A stretch of 44,379 nt of DNA from Verrucomicrobiota bacterium (GTDB lineage: Bacteria > Verrucomicrobiota > Verrucomicrobiia > Limisphaerales > JAHDYP01): positions 1 to 44,379 of the forward strand of contig JAHDYP010000038.1 in the NCBI GenBank assembly GCA_023383055.1, read 5' to 3'. Every line of letters begins with the position of its first letter. The stretch's first letter is position 1. Position numbers and translations under genes: made by a program. Below the pieces are notes generated by a model, which was given only the letters and a program-made list of their open reading frames with translations, had not been told where the DNA came from and did not search any database. Positions 1 to 9,045 of this stretch are shown here, piece by piece.

Positions 1-513
1 CCGCAGCGCCTCCGGCAACCGTCGCGCCAGCAACCGCGTAATCTGCCCGGGAGACAACCATGCCAGGATATCCTGCATGACCCCCAGGCCCGGCACATAG
101 CGAGTCCACCGGCGCGGCAGCGAAACCACCCCCAACAAACCCAACAACAGCAATTGCATCCCCACAAGCACCGCGAGGATGTGAACCACGTTGATCGGCC
201 TCCGGCCGTCGTAATCGAACAAGGCCGCGGCCACTCCCCAACCCACGCCGAACCCAGCCAGCAAGATCACAAACAGTTGCAGTCGGAACACCACCGCCAC
301 CGTCGACCCAGGCAGCCAATGCCCGGCCGCCCGCAATTGATCCAGCCATTGGGTCAGCAACTGCCCTCGCTCCAGCAATCCCGTTCCCGGCGGCAGCAAC
401 GCGCGATCCCGCCGATGCAGCTCCGGTTCAGCGCATTCCGCATCCCGCCGCAACTGCACCAGCAAATCCACCACATACGACAACCGCGATTCACTCGGCC
501 CGCCCATGCCCAT
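1..513 (-). CDS. DUF2868 family membrane protein, partial (3' end off window)
   Basis: 171 codons are visible, read leftwards off the window edge. The protein begins with a hydrophilic stretch of about 75 residues. Two hydrophobic segments follow (about 76-100 and 112-130), separated by the motif FDYDGRRPINV, which resembles the Y-D-G-R-R-P-V-N-V signature I associate with DUF2868 proteins. That family usually sits beside a DUF3482 GTPase-like protein, which would lie beyond the left edge. The start is the first ATG (513-511) after an in-frame TGA; a second ATG at 507 is equally possible, and no clear ribosome site is seen. The function of the family is unknown. Assignment rests on memory of the motif, so moderate confidence only. 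Confidence 0.5.
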   Translation of the reverse strand, partial: MGMGGPSESRLSYVVDLLVQLRRDAECAEPELHRRDRALLPPGTGLLERGQLLTQWLDQLRAAGHWLPGSTVAVVFRLQLFVILLAGFGVGWGVAAALFDYDGRRPINVVHILAVLVGMQLLLLGLLGVVSLPRRWTRYVPGLGVMQDILAWLSPGQITRLLARRLPEALR

Positions 514-647
514 ACTTCGCCCCAGTCTCGCGCACCCAAGTCATCGAGGCAAGATCGGCTGCCAAACGCCAAACCGCCGCCAACCCTCTCTTCGCGGTCG
601 ACTTATCCTCCCAACGGGTTCACTCTTCCCGCCATCCGTTTGAACCT

Positions 648-2417
648 ATGCCACGCGATCGATTGCATCTCCAATACGCCCTCCTGTTGTCGCTGCTCGG
701 GCAGGGCCTCGGCCTGAACATCGCCGCGGTCGCGGACCCCGGCCCACTTCGCATGAGTGTGTACGCCACGGCGGGCGATGTGCAACAGCACCTGGCCCGT
801 CCGGAAGACCGCGATCGAACCGTCCGTTTGCTCGAACCACTCCATGTCTCCCGGCTGTGGCTCGAAGGCCGCCGCGGAGACGAATACGTCCCACCCCATA
901 CCCTGGACGAGATCCGGGCTTACTTAGCCGAGCGCGGCATCGCCTCCGCCGGGGGCATTGCCACCGTTCCCGGCCAGAGTTTTGGACTCCGCCAGGATAC
1001 CGAACTCGGCTGGCTCAATTGGGAAAGCCCAGCCACCCAACGTGACATCGCCGGCTTCTTCACCGAGAACGCCCCGGTTTTCACCTCTTTGATTGTGGAT
1101 GACTTCTATTGCACGGCCGACACTTCGCCCGCTTCCGAGTCCGCGCGCGGAAACCGGCCCTGGGGCCAATACCGGCGCGACCTCCTGGTTTCCTTGCTTG
1201 AGCCGATGATCATCCGCCCGGCCGGTGCCGCTCGCGCAGACGTGCAACTCATCCTCAAATACCCGCAATGGTACGATCGCTTCCACCTGTTCGGCTATGA
1301 CCCGCGGCGCATGTCTCCGCCTTTCGATCTGATCTGGGTCGGCACCGAAGTCCGCAATCCCCACACCCGTCGCATGGGCTACGTGCAACCCACCGAAGGC
1401 TATGTCAACTTCCGCTGGCTGGCGGCCGTGGCCGGCGACAAAGTGCGCGGCGCCTGGTTCGATCACATCGAATGCGAGCCGGAACACTTTGTCGATCAAG
1501 CCTGCCAAAGCGTGCTCGCCGGCGCCGCGGAGCTCACCCTGTTCCGGCTCGGAGATATTGTTCAAGGACATCCCGGCGACGCCCTCCTGGCGCGGCGGCT
1601 CCCCGAACTTATGGCCCTTCACGACCAGTTGCGGGGACAACGGCGACACGGCATCGCCTGCTACAAACCACCGGGAAGCGACTCGGACGAGAACGTGTAT
1701 CTGATGGATTACCTGGCTATGGTGGGACTGCCGATCGTTCCCGTGGCCGATTACCCGGCCTCGGCCCGGGTGGTCATCCTGGGCGTCCAGGCCGCGGCCG
1801 ATCCTGACATTCTCCCCAGGATGCAGGCGCATCTCGACCGCGGCGCCACCCTGGTCGTCACTCCCGCGTTCCTGCGTGCTGCCGGCTCAGCCGCCGCCCG
1901 GATGGCCGGATTGCGGATCACGCCAGCCAGCCAACCGCGGTCAGCCACCGCGGTCAACCTGGGCGAAACCAAGGCATCGATCCATCCTTCCCTGGAAGTC
2001 GATGGCGGCATCGCACTCCATGACGCCAAGCCGTTGCTCTCCGTGGAAACGGCCGACGGCAGCCTCCCCTTCCTCACCACCAGGAATGTCGGAGCAGGCC
2101 GCCTGCTGACGCTCAACGTCCGCACCTTTTCGGAACAGGATTTCCGGGAGGCCGGCGAGTGGTTGCTGGCGCCGAAACCGTTGGGCTTGCCGACGATCCC
2201 CGCGGCCCTGGCCAACGAACTGCGCAAGGTGTTGCTGGAACCGCTCGGCATCGAGTTCAACGGACCGGCTGGCATCGGGCTTTATGGGTTCGAGCGGGGC
2301 CTCTGTCTGTATAACTTCGGCAGTCAGAGCACAACCGTCAGCTTGAACCACAAACCCGCCATCCTGCCCCCCAAGGGCTGGCTTTGGCAGGACCAAACCA
2401 GGAATCCAAATGAATAA
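648..2417 (+). CDS. Secreted TIM-barrel-like / glutamine-amidotransferase-like hypothetical protein
   Basis: This 589-aa protein has an N-terminal hydrophobic segment (about 10-28) that reads as a signal peptide. Residues about 35-330 alternate strands and helices in a TIM-barrel-like way: 'LRMSVYAT' opens the barrel, 'SLIVDDFYC' and 'LIWVGTEV' look like strand ends carrying acidic residues, and 'GAWFDHIECE' comes later. Residues about 345-450 resemble the amidotransferase-like domain often following the barrel in beta-galactosidase-type glycoside hydrolases. Its stop overlaps the start of the ThuA-like gene by 8 bases, so the pair is probably co-translated and acts on sugars or glycans outside the cytoplasm. 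No glycosidase family or catalytic pair can be named with certainty. There is no clear ribosome site before the ATG. Confidence 0.6.
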   Translation: MPRDRLHLQYALLLSLLGQGLGLNIAAVADPGPLRMSVYATAGDVQQHLARPEDRDRTVRLLEPLHVSRLWLEGRRGDEYVPPHTLDEIRAYLAERGIASAGGIATVPGQSFGLRQDTELGWLNWESPATQRDIAGFFTENAPVFTSLIVDDFYCTADTSPASESARGNRPWGQYRRDLLVSLLEPMIIRPAGAARADVQLILKYPQWYDRFHLFGYDPRRMSPPFDLIWVGTEVRNPHTRRMGYVQPTEGYVNFRWLAAVAGDKVRGAWFDHIECEPEHFVDQACQSVLAGAAELTLFRLGDIVQGHPGDALLARRLPELMALHDQLRGQRRHGIACYKPPGSDSDENVYLMDYLAMVGLPIVPVADYPASARVVILGVQAAADPDILPRMQAHLDRGATLVVTPAFLRAAGSAAARMAGLRITPASQPRSATAVNLGETKASIHPSLEVDGGIALHDAKPLLSVETADGSLPFLTTRNVGAGRLLTLNVRTFSEQDFREAGEWLLAPKPLGLPTIPAALANELRKVLLEPLGIEFNGPAGIGLYGFERGLCLYNFGSQSTTVSLNHKPAILPPKGWLWQDQTRNPNE

Positions 2418-3186
2418 AAGAACACTCCTCCCTTCCCTAACGGCTGCCGCCCTCGCCATCCTCGCATCGGCCTGGGCCGCTGAAACATCGGATCATCGCC
2501 CCGAACCCAAGCGCGTGCTGCTGGTCACGGGCATCGATTACCCGGGGCATCCCTGGCGCGAGACGGCCCCGGCCCTCCGCCAACTCCTGGAGCAAGACCC
2601 GCGTCTGACCGTGTCCACGGTTGAAGATCCGCATTTTCTCGATTCTCCCGCCGTGGAACATTACGACGTCATCCTGCTCCATTTCATGAATTGGGAACAA
2701 CCCGCGCCCGGCGAGACCGCCCGCCGCCAACTGCAACGCCTGATCGCCCAGGGCAAAGGGCTCATGCTGGTCCACTTCGCCTGCGGGGCCTGGCAGGATT
2801 GGCCCGAATTCAGCAACCTCGCCGGGCGCGCCTGGGATCCGAAACTGCGGGCTCACGATCCCCGGGGGCCGTTCAAGGTGGAAATTGTCGCTCCGAACCA
2901 TCCGATCACCCAAGGACTCGGCGCCTTCGAGACCGACGACGAACTTTACACCTGCCTGGCCGGTGACCGCCCGATTCAGGTCGTCGCCTCCGCCCGATCC
3001 AAGGTGGACGGCCTCGATTACCCCATGGCCTTCGTTTTCAACTATGGTGAGGGACGGGTCTTCCATACCGTCCTGGGCCATGACCTCGAAGCGGTGACCA
3101 ACTCGACGGTGCCGGAACTCTTCCGCCGCGGTTGCGCCTGGACGGCGGGACTCCCGCCGGCCGCTCGGAACCTGACCAAACCGTAG
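2410..3186 (+). CDS. ThuA-like domain protein, secreted
   Basis: 258 aa. A signal peptide (residues 1-24, ending A-W-A-A-E) is followed by a ThuA-like fold, a class I glutamine-amidotransferase-like domain named after trehalose utilisation protein ThuA. Visible hallmarks are 'RVLLVTGIDYPGHPW' near the mature N-terminus, 'YDVILLHFMNW', 'GKGLMLVHFACGAW', 'PNHPITQGL' and the late 'GRVFHTVLGHD'. ThuA-like proteins are common in Verrucomicrobiota and Planctomycetota in carbohydrate-utilisation clusters; a precise reaction is not established for most. The gene overlaps the preceding secreted protein by 8 bases, implying an operon. It converges with the rhodanese gene. Confidence 0.8.
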   Translation: MNKRTLLPSLTAAALAILASAWAAETSDHRPEPKRVLLVTGIDYPGHPWRETAPALRQLLEQDPRLTVSTVEDPHFLDSPAVEHYDVILLHFMNWEQPAPGETARRQLQRLIAQGKGLMLVHFACGAWQDWPEFSNLAGRAWDPKLRAHDPRGPFKVEIVAPNHPITQGLGAFETDDELYTCLAGDRPIQVVASARSKVDGLDYPMAFVFNYGEGRVFHTVLGHDLEAVTNSTVPELFRRGCAWTAGLPPAARNLTKP

Positions 3187-3257
3187 CAGCGCCGGAGTTC
3201 ATCGGTGTCGCTCCACCCCGCGGGGGTCGCCGGGCATCGGCTCAAGGCCATGACCGC

Positions 3258-3812
3258 CTAGCGGACCTGCGCCCCGCGAAGGGAAAGGTCACCCGCGCGA
3301 CCGTCACCGGCCGGCGTTAGCTCCACTGGATGCCCGGCGGATTTCCAGGCCCTGATTCCGCCATCCAGATGAACCACCGCCTTGAAATCCAACTTCTCGA
3401 ATGTGGTCAGTGACTCACGGCTGCGCCGACCCGAGGCGCAATGGAGCAGATAAGTCTGGTTACGGTCCAACACCGCCAATCGATCCGCAAAATCGCGGGC
3501 ATGAAAGTCAATGTTGGTGGCGCCCCCAAAATGCCCGGCCGCAAATTCACCCGGCGTCCGAATATCCAGCACCACCACCTTGCCCTCCGCAATCAATCGG
3601 GCCGCACCCGAGGCATCCACATGAACAACCCGGGGCTTCGCGTCCTGACCCGCCGCTTCCGAGATGGGTTCGGTCGCGCACACCGATACCGCGGGGATGA
3701 ACACCAAAACCGCGCACAGAACCAGTGCCGCCAGGACCAACCCCGCGGACACGCGCCGGCTGAGGCGCCCGCCATTCCCGGTCCTGCCATTAGCATCGCT
3801 CACCATTTGCAT
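3258..3812 (-). CDS. Membrane-anchored rhodanese-like protein
   Basis: 184 aa. A basic N-terminus leads to one hydrophobic segment (about 22-45) that is either a membrane anchor or an uncleaved signal, so the rhodanese domain (about 60-165) should be extracytoplasmic. The domain shows 'VVLDIRTPGEFAAGH' and the active-site loop starting at Cys125 (CASGRRS), then 'LDGGIRAWKSAGHPV'. An intact Cys loop suggests persulfide or sulfur-transfer chemistry. The ATG at 3812 has no purine-rich site upstream. A perfect TTGACA (3842-3847, minus strand) lies only about 30 bases upstream, which would give a very short leader. The gene is divergent from the kinase gene. Confidence 0.85.
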   Translation of the reverse strand: MQMVSDANGRTGNGGRLSRRVSAGLVLAALVLCAVLVFIPAVSVCATEPISEAAGQDAKPRVVHVDASGAARLIAEGKVVVLDIRTPGEFAAGHFGGATNIDFHARDFADRLAVLDRNQTYLLHCASGRRSRESLTTFEKLDFKAVVHLDGGIRAWKSAGHPVELTPAGDGRAGDLSLRGAQVR

Positions 3813-3953
3813 AGGAGGAATTGACTCAATTCCGGACCGTTTGTCAACCGTCGGCTTGTTCCTTTACGCGGCGGCCGGAATCGGCTAAACCCGTGAATTC
3901 GAAGCAACTTGAGAACCTCCCCCAGGGTTGTTCTCCAGTCGGGTGAGCGGGCC

Positions 3954-5330
3954 ATGGTTGGGCAAAACCTCAAGCATTACCGGATTGACGCCTCCTTGGG
4001 ACAAGGTGGCATGGGTGTGGTTTATCGCGCCCAGGACCTCAAGCTGCAACGGCCGGTCGCCATCAAGCTGCTCGCCCCGCAACTGGTGCAGGATGCCGAG
4101 CGCCGGAAGCGGTTCTTCCAGGAAGCCCGGGCGGCGGCGCGCATCACTCATCCCGCGATCGCCCAGATCTACGACGTGGACGAGGTCGATGGGACCATCT
4201 TCATTGCCATGGAACTGGTCGAAGGATCGACGGTGCGGGACCTGATCCGGCGGCGCGAACTGGATCTGCTGGGTTCGATGGACATCGCGATCCAGGTGGC
4301 CGAGGGCCTGGCCCGGGCCCATGAAGCCGGCATCGTTCATCGTGACATCAAACCGGCCAATGTCATCGTCACCAGGGATGGCCAGGCGAAAATTCTCGAT
4401 TTTGGCCTCGCCAAACTGGTCGATCCGGGCCAGCCCGGAGGTGGCGACGCGGGGCTCTCGATGCTCTCGACCGTGACGCAGACCCAAATCGGCACCTTGA
4501 TGGGAACCGCGGCCTACATGAGTCCGGAGCAGGTGAAAGGCTTGCCGGTGGATTTCCGGAGCGACCTCTTCTCGCTGGGGGTCACGCTGTTCGAGATGAC
4601 GACCTGGGAGCTCCCCTTCCAGCGAAGCACGATGATGGAAACCCTCCATGCGGTCGCGTTCGACGAGACGCCCTCGATTCACAATGTCCGGCCGAACCTG
4701 CCGCTCGAACTGCAGCAGATCATCTCGCGGTGCCTGCGCAAGAGGCCGGAGGACCGTTACCCGGATGCGCGCACGTTGATTCAGGATCTGCGGGCACTGC
4801 GCCGCGATACCGAGTCCGGCAAGGCGAGCACCTTTTCACTCCGACAACGGGTGATCGAGGCGTTCAGGCAATTGCCCCGGCTTGCGCCCCGGCAGTACGG
4901 TTGGGCGGCGGGGGCGGTGGCTGCCCTGGGGCTGATTCTCTACCTGATCCTGACCAATGTCAGCCTGGGCGGTGTGATCGGCTTCTCGGTTGTCGCCTTG
5001 CTGGTCTATCGCCACGTGCGGAATCGGCCGCAGCGGATGATGGAGCAGTTTGTCCGCAAGACCCGCCACGTGCCCGAGGTCCGGCTCATCGCCGTTCAGG
5101 ACCGGCGCATCACGGTGGTGGTCGATCGCCCGGTGGGCCAGCTTTATGGCCGGATCAACGCGCAACTGAGCGCCTGCAATCGGAAGCTGTTCTTCGGCGA
5201 ACCGATGAGCGTCACGATCCGCCATGACCTCACAGCGCCGGACACCTGCGAGCTGTTGACCAGCACCGGCGTGCATTATGTGCGGGATGATGTGGCCGCC
5301 ACGGCGGTGAACGAGGTCAAGCAGAGCTGA
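3954..5330 (+). CDS. Hanks-type serine/threonine protein kinase, membrane anchored
   Basis: 458 aa from the ATG at 3954; the frame stays open upstream to a TTG at 3909, but the kinase fold starts just after this Met. The kinase domain (about 8-285) has a complete active site: glycine loop GQGGMG (16-21), Lys38, HRDIKPAN (129-136), DFG (149-151) and MSPEQ in the activation segment. Two close hydrophobic segments (about 316-335 and 337-352) follow. A cytosolic tail of about 100 residues comes last, with 'RRITVVVDRPVGQLYGRINA', which I do not recognise. The topology puts both kinase and tail on the cytoplasmic side with a hairpin anchor. Substrates are unknown; no phosphatase gene is adjacent. 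Confidence 0.9.
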   Translation: MVGQNLKHYRIDASLGQGGMGVVYRAQDLKLQRPVAIKLLAPQLVQDAERRKRFFQEARAAARITHPAIAQIYDVDEVDGTIFIAMELVEGSTVRDLIRRRELDLLGSMDIAIQVAEGLARAHEAGIVHRDIKPANVIVTRDGQAKILDFGLAKLVDPGQPGGGDAGLSMLSTVTQTQIGTLMGTAAYMSPEQVKGLPVDFRSDLFSLGVTLFEMTTWELPFQRSTMMETLHAVAFDETPSIHNVRPNLPLELQQIISRCLRKRPEDRYPDARTLIQDLRALRRDTESGKASTFSLRQRVIEAFRQLPRLAPRQYGWAAGAVAALGLILYLILTNVSLGGVIGFSVVALLVYRHVRNRPQRMMEQFVRKTRHVPEVRLIAVQDRRITVVVDRPVGQLYGRINAQLSACNRKLFFGEPMSVTIRHDLTAPDTCELLTSTGVHYVRDDVAATAVNEVKQS

Positions 5331-5762
5331 TCGAGCCGACCGCTCCTCGTGCCCCGGCCTCGAGTCACTCGTCACCCCATCACGCCTCGCCAGAGGGATC
5401 ACTCAACGCCATCAGGCAAAGATCCGGACCTTTGCCGGTTGCCGGGATGACACGGCGCGGTTGCAACTTGCCTGCTTTTGAGGATGAACCGGAGCTATTT
5501 GCGGCTTTGTGTGATTCAGCGGCGGGTTCAGTTTTCGAAACTTCCCTTGACATCGAAGCAGGCAAGGCATAAGTGAACTTCATTCCCTAAAAAGCTTCCG
5601 CCTTAATCACTGCTGAACTCACGGGTTGACCCGCGGTCGAGTTCAGCCGTGAGGGGAGTCGATGGTGGTTTCGCAATCAGCCGTTGGAGCCCGGGAGTTT
5701 ATCCAACCCGCGAAGCCGACCTCCGCCAACTCAACGTCGGCCAAACAACACAAAGTGAACTC
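5331..5762. other. Non-coding stretch between kinase and secreted protein genes
   Basis: About 430 bases without a convincing gene. A 67-codon minus-strand reading frame (5380-5583) has no recognisable domain and an AGGGA directly abutting its ATG, so I do not call it. The right part (5612-5653) holds overlapping inverted repeats, listed separately. The reading frame of the downstream gene stays open back to 5649, but the signal peptide begins at 5763. Confidence 0.5.
5612..5653. promoter_or_regulatory. Nested inverted repeats with alternative pairings upstream of secreted protein gene
   Basis: GCTGAACTC (5612-5620) pairs perfectly with GAGTTCAGC (5639-5647), and a small CGGGT/ACCCG hairpin (5622-5633) sits inside. 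A second pairing, CTCACGG (5618-5624) with CCGTGAG (5647-5653), overlaps the first and excludes it. The element lies about 110 bases before the ATG at 5763. It could be an operator, a leader RNA switch or a terminator for upstream transcription; no T-tract follows it on the plus strand. Confidence 0.4.
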
Positions 5763-8700
5763 ATGAATATCAGAACGGTTATTCTTGCGGTGATCACCGC
5801 GGTCAGTTGCCAGTCGATCGGGGCTCAAGAGATCCCTGTGACGCCGGAAAGCAGCGGTCTCCAGCCGAGATCGCCAACGGTCTACATCAACAACCTGGAC
5901 ACGCTGAATAACTTCAGCACCGAGGCGGTGGGGGTGGCGATTGCCGACAACGGCAATGTGCTGGTGGGATGGGAGGACGACGGCGAAGGTTTGGATGATC
6001 TGGGAGCAGTCTGGACGTTGTTGGATCCAGCCGGCCAATTGATCACCCCGATTACCCGGATCACCTCGTCCCAGGCCGCCTACGCCGGTCAGGTGAGCAG
6101 CAACCGATTCCTCTCCTATTTCCGGGCGGACGGCAGCGCGACCCCCGGCTTCACCTCCTGGGGGCCCAAGATCAAGGCCAACCTGTTCGGCAGCGGCCTG
6201 GGGATGGGCGCAACCTCCTACGAGCTGGGGCTTGAAGTGACGGAATTCCAGGCATTCGATGCGGGTGGCGACTATCCAACCGTGCAATTGCTGGCAGACA
6301 ACGGGGCGCCGGGAAAGACTGTGGCGGGTCTCCCGCAAACTTACGCGCAAACCCAGGGCGACATCCGGATCGCGGACTGGGATTATCTCGCGAACGGGAA
6401 CGTGGTGATCGTGGCGGAAAGCCAGCAGCAGAGCGACTTGGTGACTCTTTATGGCGGCGCCGCGGCGGCTAATCACATCGTATACCGGATTGTGGATCCA
6501 TCGGGCAACGAGGTGAATGCGATCGCGCTGGCCAGTGAGCAACCGGTGGGAACCGCGATGTGGCACGGCGTGGGCGTCACCGAAAACGGGTTCGCGATCC
6601 GGTTCGAGAAAGCCGGCAAAGCGACGGTTCGGATGTTCAACAATGCGGGCGCGCCCATCACCGGCGACATCGACCTCCAGACCTTGACCGGGGTCGCGGT
6701 CGCGGCAGGCGGTGGACGGGGAGAGAACGCGGGGTTTCATGGGAATGGCAAGGATGCCTACGTGGCGGTGAACAGCGGGCAGCACGAAGGCCAGCGGGTG
6801 GTGTGGGTAACCGTCTTAGAAGATGACGGAACCCTGCGCTGGTCGAAATCGGCGGTCACAGACCTGACCCTTACAGCCCAGCTTGGCGCTGCGGATGCCG
6901 CGATCGAGAAGAACGGCGAGGTGATTGTGGTGTTCAGCGACGTCGCGGTGGGCAATCCGGTACCGTTTGTCATGGGGTGCAGACTCGATCCCGACGGCGA
7001 GCCCATCGGCAGCACGTTCTTCGTAAGCGAGTTGGAAGACCCGTATATGTTCCAGGGGCTGGTCTTGCGGGCGGTCTCGCCCCGGATTGCGCTGCGCGAT
7101 GGCCTGGTGGCAATCGCCTGGGAGAGTGACAACGATTCCTACACGTTTGGCGTCGATTACACCGCGGTGGCCTTGCGCTTGTTCGCCGCCTACCAACCCG
7201 GCACCCTCGAGTCGGTGGGTCTCACCCGCCTGGTCGACGACACTCCCATCATCGTGCCGGCTACCGATTCTCGGAACAACTGGGAACCCTACGCCAGCGT
7301 GCTGGGCACAAGCACGTTCCTGATCGAGGGAAACACCTATGCGGAAGGTGGCACCGAGTTCCAACGCTACGTGGTCGCGCTCCAACCGGCGGCTGGCGGA
7401 ACGATGAAACTGGCCGAAGGTTTCTTCGGCGACAACGGGCAACCCTTTAGAGCCCAGATCAACTACTCAAGGCAAGATGGCAATCCAGGCCGCGTGGCCG
7501 GCGACAAACGGCCGGGAGCGGTCAACTTCATGGTGGGTGGGGAAGCCTCACCGCACCTCATTGACGCCTTTCAATCGGACAACCGCTGGAACCTGGGCTT
7601 CAACCGCCTCGTGGACGGTCGTTACGGCACCGTGCAGACCTTCGAGATCGACCCGACCACGCTCACCCAGACGATGCTGAGCAAAGCGCAGGATTCCGCG
7701 CTGGGCCGATTGACGACAGGGGCGGCACCGGGCAGCCAAATCACGCGGTTCGGCGGCGATATCGTCTGCCTGGACAACGGCAACTTCGTTTCGGTCGTGG
7801 AAGACAAGTCCCGCCAGTTTAACCCTGACGGGGACGCGGCGGTGGCAACCATCTTCGCCCCGGATGGATCGGTGGTGAAGGAGAGTTTCAAGGTGGCCAA
7901 CGAAGCGATCTGGGCCAACGTCGCCGCCGTTCGAGGGGGATTCGTCGTGCGCGCCAAGCCTTCTGATGGCAGCGCCAGCCGATCGCTCTATTTCTTCGAC
8001 AACGACGGCAATCTCACCGTCGAGACGGATCAGAACACTTCCGGTATCTCGTTCGACACCGGTCGCGGTGACGGCACGCGGCTCGCCGGACACATCAACA
8101 GCCCCTATGTCTACCTGGCGGGTCGGGTGGTGGGTGGCACCGATGTCAAAGTCGCCGTGTGGGACGCGCGCGACGGCAGCTTCGTAACGGTCGCCAACGT
8201 GAACGAAGCGGGTTTTGCGGCGGATGCGGACCGGGCCAACCTGGCGGTGGACGCCCTGAACCGGTTCACGGCGTCCTGGGTGGTGAAACCCACGGGCTAC
8301 GATCAACAGCAAGTCGCGGCGCGCGTGCTGAAACTGGAGCTGGAGCCCGAGCCGAAGATCGCTCCGCTCACGGGCACGTTCCTGCCCTTCATCAACGTGG
8401 GCAAAACCAACGGCATTCGCACCCTGCAAATGACCGTGGCGATGACGACCAAGGAGATCTGCATCGGAGCCAAAGGCGAAATCAACCTGCAGAATCAGCC
8501 CGAGTTGGGTGCGAACTCGCCGACCCAGATCAACTTCTACACCGTATTCACCCACCCGGCCCCCGCGACCGATCCCACGCCCTCGGTGGGTGGCGAAGCC
8601 CCCACCCTCGCCGTGGCTGTGGCTGGCAATCAACTGACGATCTCCTGGGCACCCGCAACCGCTGGGTTCACCCTCGAGATGACGGACAACCTCAGCGCAC

Positions 8701-8786
8701 CCAGTTGGTCCGCCGGACCCGCGGGCAACCCGGTAACCATTGAAATGACCGGAAGCTCGCGGTTCTACCGTTTGGCGCGCCCATAG
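5763..8786 (+). CDS. Large secreted protein of unknown function
   Basis: 1007 aa. The start is placed at the ATG at 5763 because a textbook signal peptide begins there (MNIRTVILAVITAVSCQSIGAQ). The mature protein is rich in Gly, Asp, Asn, Val and Thr, with repeated strand-like blocks such as 'GNVLVGWEDDGEG', 'GNVVIVAESQQ', 'GLVAIAWESDN' and 'GNFVSVVEDKS', spaced like beta-propeller blades. The last 70 residues ('LTISWAPATAGFTLEMTDNL' to 'SSRFYRLARP') match the C-terminal domain found on many secreted verrucomicrobial proteins. No enzyme motif is seen. It is monocistronic: a strong terminator follows. It is probably exported or surface attached, but the role is unknown. Confidence 0.75.
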   Translation: MNIRTVILAVITAVSCQSIGAQEIPVTPESSGLQPRSPTVYINNLDTLNNFSTEAVGVAIADNGNVLVGWEDDGEGLDDLGAVWTLLDPAGQLITPITRITSSQAAYAGQVSSNRFLSYFRADGSATPGFTSWGPKIKANLFGSGLGMGATSYELGLEVTEFQAFDAGGDYPTVQLLADNGAPGKTVAGLPQTYAQTQGDIRIADWDYLANGNVVIVAESQQQSDLVTLYGGAAAANHIVYRIVDPSGNEVNAIALASEQPVGTAMWHGVGVTENGFAIRFEKAGKATVRMFNNAGAPITGDIDLQTLTGVAVAAGGGRGENAGFHGNGKDAYVAVNSGQHEGQRVVWVTVLEDDGTLRWSKSAVTDLTLTAQLGAADAAIEKNGEVIVVFSDVAVGNPVPFVMGCRLDPDGEPIGSTFFVSELEDPYMFQGLVLRAVSPRIALRDGLVAIAWESDNDSYTFGVDYTAVALRLFAAYQPGTLESVGLTRLVDDTPIIVPATDSRNNWEPYASVLGTSTFLIEGNTYAEGGTEFQRYVVALQPAAGGTMKLAEGFFGDNGQPFRAQINYSRQDGNPGRVAGDKRPGAVNFMVGGEASPHLIDAFQSDNRWNLGFNRLVDGRYGTVQTFEIDPTTLTQTMLSKAQDSALGRLTTGAAPGSQITRFGGDIVCLDNGNFVSVVEDKSRQFNPDGDAAVATIFAPDGSVVKESFKVANEAIWANVAAVRGGFVVRAKPSDGSASRSLYFFDNDGNLTVETDQNTSGISFDTGRGDGTRLAGHINSPYVYLAGRVVGGTDVKVAVWDARDGSFVTVANVNEAGFAADADRANLAVDALNRFTASWVVKPTGYDQQQVAARVLKLELEPEPKIAPLTGTFLPFINVGKTNGIRTLQMTVAMTTKEICIGAKGEINLQNQPELGANSPTQINFYTVFTHPAPATDPTPSVGGEAPTLAVAVAGNQLTISWAPATAGFTLEMTDNLSAPSWSAGPAGNPVTIEMTGSSRFYRLARP

Positions 8787-8818
8787 TCGATCCAACCGAT
8801 CCGGCTTAGCATCACCGA

Positions 8819-8849
8819 GCGGGTGACTCCCGAGGGTCACCCGCTTTTT
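8819..8849 (+). terminator. Rho-independent terminator after the 1007-aa secreted protein gene
   Basis: The 9-bp stem GCGGGTGAC (8819-8827) pairs perfectly with GTCACCCGC (8836-8844), with an 8-base loop, followed directly by TTTTT (8845-8849). It lies 32 bases after the stop codon. Confidence 0.9.
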
Positions 8850-8882
8850 CGTGGTTCGGAGCGATTGAAGTTCTGCGGGGAA

Positions 8883-8959
8883 TGGCGGGAGTGGCGGGGC
8901 TCGAACCCGTAACCTCTGCCGTGACAGGGCAGCGCTCTAACCAGTTGAGCTACACCCCC
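8883..8959 (-). tRNA. tRNA-Asp (anticodon GTC)
   Basis: The minus strand folds as a full cloverleaf of 74 bases plus an encoded CCA. The acceptor stem GGGGGTG pairs with CACTCCC (one G-T), the D-arm contains AGCTCAACTGGTTAGAGC, and the anticodon stem TGCC/GGCA encloses loop CTGTCAC with anticodon GTC. The T-arm has GGTTCGAGCC and the discriminator base is G, as expected for tRNA-Asp. CCA is at 8885-8883. A candidate promoter and leader lie about 170 bases upstream. Confidence 0.97.
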
Positions 8960-9045
8960 GCAAGGGCGGAGTGAAGTTAGGCAAGTCCGTCGGAGGCGTC
9001 AACGGTGAATTCCAAGGGAAATTGCGAAGGACACCGGAAGGGGGT

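Noticed and set aside
5380..5583. 67-codon minus-strand frame between the kinase and secreted protein genes
   Set aside because: No domain, no proper ribosome site and no link to neighbours; left as non-coding.
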